This document shows positions 1-4,035 of a stretch of DNA of 7,934 nt, in pieces. Positions within the stretch are counted from its first letter, which is position 1. The number at the start of each line of letters is the position of its first letter. Where the stretch lies: assembly GCA_013043995.1 (NCBI GenBank), contig JABEVL010000103.1:1-7934 (forward strand), given 5' to 3'. Made by a program: the position numbers and the translations under genes. Source of the stretch: Spirochaetales bacterium. GTDB lineage: Bacteria; Spirochaetota; Spirochaetia; JABEVK01. Under the pieces are notes generated by a model. The model searched no databases. It had not been told where the DNA came from and saw only the letters and a list, made by a program, of their open reading frames with translations.

Positions 1-306
1 CAAAAAAGCTTGCACCCCTTCAAGGGTCAAATGCCCGGGGTAGAACGGGGATCGAACCAGTGTCTGAATGATTCTTTTGGCGAGGTGGAAAACTCCAAGG
101 CTGTGGTTGGCCCGTGAATGGGTTGCTCCCGGATAAACTTGAACAGCTAGACCCAGTTGGCGCAAGCGGGCCAGACGGACAAAGGGTGCCGAATGCAGGG
201 CTCGTTCTAAAGCCGGAGTGAGGTAAATGTGTTTCCACAGGGGGTCGCGTACGGGACGAATAAAATCATTGTCCAAGTGATAAAGTATCGAATTTGTTGT
301 ATTCAC
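1..306 (-). CDS. HD-domain phosphohydrolase, SAMHD1/YdhJ-like (N-terminal part, runs off left edge)
   Basis: Reading the minus strand from a GTG at 306 gives 102 codons open to base 1. No ATG is available, and a TAA lies four codons upstream of the GTG. The visible part matches the start of the HD-superfamily (d)NTP triphosphohydrolase-like proteins: an N-terminal 'D-P-L-W-x-H-I-x-L-T-P' strand (residues 21-31), then 'FVRLARLRQLG' (42-52), then 'YPGATHSRANHSLGVFHLA' (58-76). In human SAMHD1 the equivalent 'PGASHNRFEHSLGV' supplies the first metal-binding His of the HD site, which is His68 here; Arg65 is also conserved. The HD dyad and final Asp would lie beyond the window. Family members are metal-dependent cytosolic phosphohydrolases, often acting on dNTPs or other nucleotides; the substrate cannot be read here. 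No Shine-Dalgarno is visible before the GTG, so a TTG at codon 11 (276) is an alternative start. It is divergent from the lipoprotein gene. Family call strong, exact start weak. Confidence 0.88.
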   Translation of the reverse strand, partial: MNTTNSILYHLDNDFIRPVRDPLWKHIYLTPALERALHSAPFVRLARLRQLGLAVQVYPGATHSRANHSLGVFHLAKRIIQTLVRSPFYPGHLTLEGVQAFL

Positions 307-324
307 GTGTTGAGTTTATGAGCT

Positions 325-343
325 TCTGGACGGACTGTCCAGA
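325..343. promoter_or_regulatory. Inverted repeat in divergent intergenic region (candidate operator)
   Basis: TCTGGAC and GTCCAGA form perfect 7-bp arms around a 5-bp centre, within the only 55 bp separating two divergently read genes (starts at 306 minus and 362 plus). A hexamer CTTCTG also flanks it as a direct repeat (323-328 and 344-349). The position suits a dimeric repressor or activator acting on one or both genes, but a transcript hairpin or chance is also possible. I see no convincing -35/-10 pair on either strand to anchor it. Confidence 0.4.
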
Positions 344-361
344 CTTCTGTAATGTGGTGAG

Positions 362-1027
362 GTGCGCGGATTTCCCTGGATTCTGATTGTAACTGCCAGT
401 CTCATGAGTTGCTCGCCTGCTCCGCCCAAAACAACCGCGTCCGTTCCTGCAAAAACCGGATTGTTGACCCAGAGGAACGGAATCCCTCCTGCGGCCTTAC
501 CCCTTGTAAAACCTCCTCTGCCACCCAAGGCTACAGTTCCTGTTTTTGACGCCAGCATGCTGAGAGGGAAAGAGTTTCTCCTGCAAGTTCGAACTCCCGA
601 ACCCGGGCCTTCAGAGAGTTATGAAGACCTCGGACCCCTTGCTGGAAATTCTCAGAAATCCGATGTACGTGCAGCCGAAAGCTTTCTTCAGTCCCTCGTT
701 GAGAAAAAAATTGCAAAAGCACAAATCCTTGCTTCCTGGCGGGAATATCTGAGCAATGTCCTTAGCAGCAGCCTAAAAGCTGCGGGCAAACTGACAGGAT
801 GGCGGCTTGGGGCTTGGATGCCGGGTTCTGACGAAACGACAAAAATCGCCCCCTTTCTCCTTTTGGGCAAGGGGGAAGCTCACGGAATAATTTACCTCGT
901 CAAAACTTCATTTGGTTGGAGGGTTTCTGACGTTCAAGGCGACCTAAGCCAGGCAGAAAAACAGGCACCCCAACAAAAGTTTGACCCGGTTCATCCCCTT
1001 CCGTTCGATCCTTTGCAGACTTTTTAG
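362..1027 (+). CDS. Putative lipoprotein with proline-rich linker and C-terminal NTF2-like-looking domain
   Basis: The 221-residue protein starts at a GTG at 362. An in-frame TAA lies at 350-352, and the next ATG falls inside the lipobox, so GTG is the only sensible start, although its GGTGAG purine stretch sits very close. Residues 1-16 are a short hydrophobic signal sequence (one Arg, then WILIVTASLMS) ending in a lipobox-like L-M-S-Cys17, so the mature protein should be lipid-anchored at Cys17 and exported. Residues 19-62 are rich in Pro/Ala/Lys and probably a disordered tether, with a further low-complexity stretch to about 100. From about 103 to 195 there is a folded region: helices around 'AESFLQSLVEKK' and 'WREYLSNVLSSSL', then strands ending in 'GWRVSDVQGDLS', a pattern reminiscent of NTF2/cystatin-like folds. 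The C-terminus is again Pro-rich. I do not recognise the family and assign no function. It converges on the phosphatase operon, with 37 bp between the stop codons. Confidence 0.75.
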   Translation: MRGFPWILIVTASLMSCSPAPPKTTASVPAKTGLLTQRNGIPPAALPLVKPPLPPKATVPVFDASMLRGKEFLLQVRTPEPGPSESYEDLGPLAGNSQKSDVRAAESFLQSLVEKKIAKAQILASWREYLSNVLSSSLKAAGKLTGWRLGAWMPGSDETTKIAPFLLLGKGEAHGIIYLVKTSFGWRVSDVQGDLSQAEKQAPQQKFDPVHPLPFDPLQTF

Positions 1028-1064
1028 TTGCAGAATTCTTGATTTTTACGTGAAGACGAGGTCT

Positions 1065-1619
1065 TTAGGAACCGATGTCCACGCCAACCCTGCGGAGTGG
1101 AAAGGTTTTTCCAACGGCCACAGCGTTCCTTGCCGTGTTGTAAACAACTCCGTCGTTCCAATACTCAATCGCGGCAAACATGGCATTACCACCATCGTGC
1201 TCATCACTGCGCTGGGTACGGTAGGAAACAAAGTTGCCCAGCTCATCAAAATTCTGTTCTTGGAAAAGCTGCACGCGTTTGCGGTTAAAGGCGTTCCATT
1301 CTTCGATTCCCTGGAAACCCTCACCCTCGTCCTGAACGATCAAATGAGCGTGGGACGTTGAGAATGAGTACCAAATCCTGATCTTTTTATCAGGATTGTT
1401 GCGATTCCCATGTTTAACAGCATTTTTGATGATTTCGCTTATTTGTTGTTCCAAAAGGTTAATTTCTTTGATCTCAGGGGGGGCTTTCTGAACAATAAGA
1501 AGCGTAAAATACCTGATTTGCCTAAAATCACTGGGGAATTCCTTACTGAACATTCCCGTCTTATCAAAAAGAGGATGGTTTTCGTTGATCAGAATTTCTT
1601 TTATAGGCTCTTGAGACAT
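1065..1619 (-). CDS. RsbW/SpoIIAB-like ATP-binding protein (anti-sigma factor / serine kinase-like)
   Basis: The 184-residue protein is of the HATPase_c_2 type. Its N box is at 57-72, with Glu62, Asn66 and the 'KHGN' typical of anti-sigma kinases. The G1 box is 'DEGEGF' (97-102). A G2-like loop 'GGNAMF' (143-148) replaces the usual GMG-type loop. Between G1 and G2 lie about 40 residues, rich in Trp/Phe/Arg and longer than I expect in SpoIIAB, followed by a roughly 30-residue tail. In RsbW-type proteins this fold binds ATP, phosphorylates the STAS partner and sequesters a sigma factor; here kinase activity and client are inferred, and no sigma gene is in the window. The start is well supported: AAGGAG lies 7 nt before the ATG. 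It is the last gene of the operon, 15 nt after the STAS stop, and its own stop is followed by no clear terminator. It could instead regulate a non-sigma client. Confidence 0.87.
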   Translation of the reverse strand: MSQEPIKEILINENHPLFDKTGMFSKEFPSDFRQIRYFTLLIVQKAPPEIKEINLLEQQISEIIKNAVKHGNRNNPDKKIRIWYSFSTSHAHLIVQDEGEGFQGIEEWNAFNRKRVQLFQEQNFDELGNFVSYRTQRSDEHDGGNAMFAAIEYWNDGVVYNTARNAVAVGKTFPLRRVGVDIGS

Positions 1620-1634
1620 GACGGGGCTCCTTAC

Positions 1635-1976
1635 TTATACTGTCGTAATTTTTTGAATGGCTTCGTCGACGGTTCCGGCGATAGGAAAATAGCCCATGAG
1701 TTTTGTCAGTTCGATAACTTTTTTTACAGAACCATGAATGTTGCAAATGATCAGCTTGAGGTTCATCTTCTTGATCGTTGAACAGATGTAGATCAAGGCT
1801 CCAATCCCCGAAGAATCAATGTAATCAACATTTTCCATGTTGATCACGAACTGTTCGACCTTTTTCTCAAGCATTTTCATCACAAGTTCTTTGAGCTTGT
1901 AGGAGTTATAAAGATCCATTTCACCGTTGACGTCGATGATGTAGGTTTCCGAGTGCTTTCTGATCTTTAAATCCAT
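1635..1976 (-). CDS. STAS-domain anti-sigma factor antagonist (RsbV/SpoIIAA-like)
   Basis: The 113-residue protein is essentially a single STAS domain. It has an N-terminal strand pair ending in 'GEMDLYNSYKLKE' (18-30), then the signature loop 'NVDYIDSSGIGALI' (49-62), then the helix and strand 'LKLIICNIHGSVKKVIELT' (73-91). The loop carries the phospho-acceptor region D54-S55-S56-G57; by analogy with SpoIIAA Ser58, Ser56 is the expected site. The unphosphorylated form of such proteins binds and neutralises the RsbW-type kinase. The start has a clear AAGGGG 6 nt upstream of the ATG. It lies between the phosphatase (13-nt gap) and the ATP-binding protein (15-nt gap), which is the logical order for a partner switch and implies co-translation at comparable levels. 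Length and motifs are normal for the family. Confidence 0.95.
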   Translation of the reverse strand: MDLKIRKHSETYIIDVNGEMDLYNSYKLKELVMKMLEKKVEQFVINMENVDYIDSSGIGALIYICSTIKKMNLKLIICNIHGSVKKVIELTKLMGYFPIAGTVDEAIQKITTV

Positions 1977-1989
1977 CGTCTACCCCTTT

Positions 1990-3963
1990 TCAATGTTCTA
2001 CCCTCATCAGAACGAAAGTTTGGTCGTCGTGTTGCTTGGCCTTACCAACAAACCGGTCCACATCGGCAATGATCAGTTTTTTTAACTTTTCGGGTGGTTC
2101 ACCAGAATGTTCTTGAATAACCTTCTGCAAGGATTCAAGTGTATACTGGTTTCCCCTTTCATCCATCGCCTCAATGATACCGTCAGTGTAAAGTATCAAA
2201 ATATCCCCTATGTTCAGGGTGGTATTAATCTGAGTATAGCGTGTTTTCCTTTCCAGTCCAATAGGAATTCCTTCAGTGTCAAAACTCTCAAAAGTTTGAC
2301 TTTCCGCCCTAAAAACCAGAAGGGGGTGGTGCGCCGCGTTGGAGTATTCGAGTCGATGACTGGAAAAATCGTAGGTCAGCATAGCTACAGTCGCAAATCT
2401 GTCAAGGCTGATTCGGCCCGCAATCCCCCAATTGACAATGTCCAGAATCCTGCTGACGGTCATCGTAGGCTGATGAGCCACCAAGTGAATGATCGTCCGA
2501 ATCATGACCATGACCAAGCTGGCGGGGACACCCTTTCCAGCTACGTCACAAACCGTCAACAAAACCTGACCCTTACGGATATTGATGATGTCGTAATAAT
2601 CGCCTGACACCCCTTTTGCTGGGAGCGAGTAGGCGGCCAATGAAATACTTGCGATTTGGGGAACATGCGAGGGCAAAAGTTGGCCCTGAATTTCAGCAGC
2701 AATTCCCACTTCCCGTTCCATCTCTTGTTTCTCGAGCAACTGCAAGTAGGTGTATAGGCTATTGATGGTGAGGGAGGTGTAGTCGCCAAAGGTTTTGATT
2801 TGTTCCATCTGCTCTTTTGTAAAGAGATGGGTCGACTTTTTTGATACTACGGCAAGCACACCAAAGACTTTTTTTCCCTGCATCAGAGGCGTGAGGACGA
2901 TGGAAGAAACAAAAAGTTGATCGAGCCTCGAGTTGTGAACCATCCTGGGGTCATTTTTTGAGTCTCGGATGTAAAGGGTTTTACCCGAGGCGGCGCATTC
3001 ACCCACGACAGTTTTGCCCAGGGGTATAGGAGTGGCTGTAAGGTAATTTGTCAGGGTCGCAATTTTAAGTTTAACCTTTTCGGGAACTTCGTATGGGGGC
3101 GGAAAATCGCCTTCTACAGCTTTGACGCGCAGGACGTCATCAAATTCGTCTACGAGAAAAATCGCCCCGCCGTCGGCTGAAGCCACCTTGACGGCGGATT
3201 TGACAACAAAATCCAAGACCTGGTCGATGTCCAATTTTTCTGTGATTGCGGTACCGATCTTTGTCATGAAATCGTACTGGGCCGCCAGGTCCTTTTTCAC
3301 CACGTTCTGTTGGTGGACAATTTTCTTGTAGTTCCATCTTTCCCAAAAAGAGAGGACCCACCCATTAACCAAATACGTGATAGGAATCAAAAGAGTCTGG
3401 ACCGCAAGGTTCTGATACCCTCCCCAAGGGATAAGTACCGCAATGATCACTTGGATGGTGATCGTTAACTTAATCAGGGTTCCCCGGGCGGCGATAAGGA
3501 CACCCGATTTAGGAGTGTTGTACTGGGAAACTTGGTAGTAGTTGTACCCCACGTAAGCCCAGTCGAAGATAATCACCATGGAGTCCAAGTAATTGGCGTA
3601 CCAAGGAAAACTCAAAAAGGCTGCGGCGAGTGCCGCAAGAAAAACAACCGCGTTGACGAGCAAAAAAGCGAGCGAGAGGTAGTTTTGCTTCGTGTAGCGG
3701 GTCAGAATTGAAAGATACACTCCCGTGGCGAAAACTTGCTGAAGGATCATCAGCGGCAATTGGAAAGCTAAAAGTCCCGAAAATCCCAAGATGGCCCATA
3801 GAGCGTCACTGAAGAATAAAACCAGGACCAAGCGCCTAAAATCGTCCAGGACTAAAAGGGAGCGTTCCAAACTGAGATTGCGGGTGAAAAGATAGAACGC
3901 AAAAACTGCGATCCATTTTGCCCACAGCGGATTTACTAAGATGGTTTGAAAAAATTGTGCCAT
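1990..3963 (-). CDS. Membrane-bound GAF-SpoIIE (PP2C-type) serine phosphatase, RsbU-like
   Basis: The 657-residue protein combines three modules. Residues 1-210 hold about seven hydrophobic segments (near 12-28, 42-66, 68-88, 97-119, 128-145, 161-181, 186-206), forming an uncharacterised membrane sensor. Residues 230-405 look like a GAF domain. A helical linker with 'EMEREVGIAAEIQGQLLP' (414-431) precedes the SpoIIE phosphatase domain. The catalytic domain keeps all expected metal ligands: 'GDYYD' (454-458), 'DVAGKG' (473-478), 'YTDG' (592-595) and 'HDDQT' (645-649). The family dephosphorylates STAS anti-sigma antagonists, and the adjacent STAS gene is the obvious substrate. The model is that the membrane or GAF part receives a signal and rotates the linker helix to activate the phosphatase. 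The start has an AGGGA 6 nt before the ATG. It is the first gene of a three-gene operon and is divergent from the large TPR protein. The ligand is unknown. Confidence 0.95.
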   Translation of the reverse strand: MAQFFQTILVNPLWAKWIAVFAFYLFTRNLSLERSLLVLDDFRRLVLVLFFSDALWAILGFSGLLAFQLPLMILQQVFATGVYLSILTRYTKQNYLSLAFLLVNAVVFLAALAAAFLSFPWYANYLDSMVIIFDWAYVGYNYYQVSQYNTPKSGVLIAARGTLIKLTITIQVIIAVLIPWGGYQNLAVQTLLIPITYLVNGWVLSFWERWNYKKIVHQQNVVKKDLAAQYDFMTKIGTAITEKLDIDQVLDFVVKSAVKVASADGGAIFLVDEFDDVLRVKAVEGDFPPPYEVPEKVKLKIATLTNYLTATPIPLGKTVVGECAASGKTLYIRDSKNDPRMVHNSRLDQLFVSSIVLTPLMQGKKVFGVLAVVSKKSTHLFTKEQMEQIKTFGDYTSLTINSLYTYLQLLEKQEMEREVGIAAEIQGQLLPSHVPQIASISLAAYSLPAKGVSGDYYDIINIRKGQVLLTVCDVAGKGVPASLVMVMIRTIIHLVAHQPTMTVSRILDIVNWGIAGRISLDRFATVAMLTYDFSSHRLEYSNAAHHPLLVFRAESQTFESFDTEGIPIGLERKTRYTQINTTLNIGDILILYTDGIIEAMDERGNQYTLESLQKVIQEHSGEPPEKLKKLIIADVDRFVGKAKQHDDQTFVLMRVEH

Positions 3964-4035
3964 AGGCTTTCCCTAAGTCTAACCTTGGCCTTGGAAATCC
4001 GTCAAGCGGTTCAATTTTTAACCGAGATTCAAACT
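3964..4035. promoter_or_regulatory. Divergent intergenic region between the phosphatase operon and the TPR protein gene
   Basis: These 72 bp must hold the leader, and probably the promoters, of both transcription units if the ATG at 4036 is the start of the large gene. On the minus strand a TTGACG (4000-4005) stands 18 bp from a TAGACT (3976-3981), a 5/6 and 4/6 match to sigma-70 hexamers. That -10 would leave a leader of only about 6 nt and overlap the AGGGA ribosome-binding site, so the pair is doubtful. I see no convincing plus-strand promoter or operator. If the large gene used the TTG at 3946 the two genes would overlap head-to-head by 18 bp. Confidence 0.35.

Noticed and set aside
20..238. 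A 72-residue open frame on the minus strand
   Set aside because: It is a shadow of the HD phosphohydrolase, which lies in another minus-strand frame over the same bases and carries a clear family signature; this frame is Pro/Ser-rich nonsense.
1053..1066. Small hairpin (AAGAC-GAG-GTCTT) in the convergent gap, considered as a bidirectional terminator
   Set aside because: The stem is only 5 bp with a 3-nt loop, and neither strand has a following T-tract.
981..1361. A 126-residue open frame on the plus strand
   Set aside because: It overlaps the lipoprotein end and runs antisense to the ATP-binding protein, whose N, G1 and G2 boxes fix the real frame.
2107..2607. A 166-residue open frame on the plus strand
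   Set aside because: It lies wholly antisense to the SpoIIE phosphatase domain, whose metal-binding motifs prove the coding frame.
3946..4035. N-terminal extension of the large protein from a TTG start
   Set aside because: It would overlap the phosphatase start and its ribosome-binding site, has no Shine-Dalgarno of its own, and the recognisable fold begins right after the ATG at 4036. Not fully excluded.
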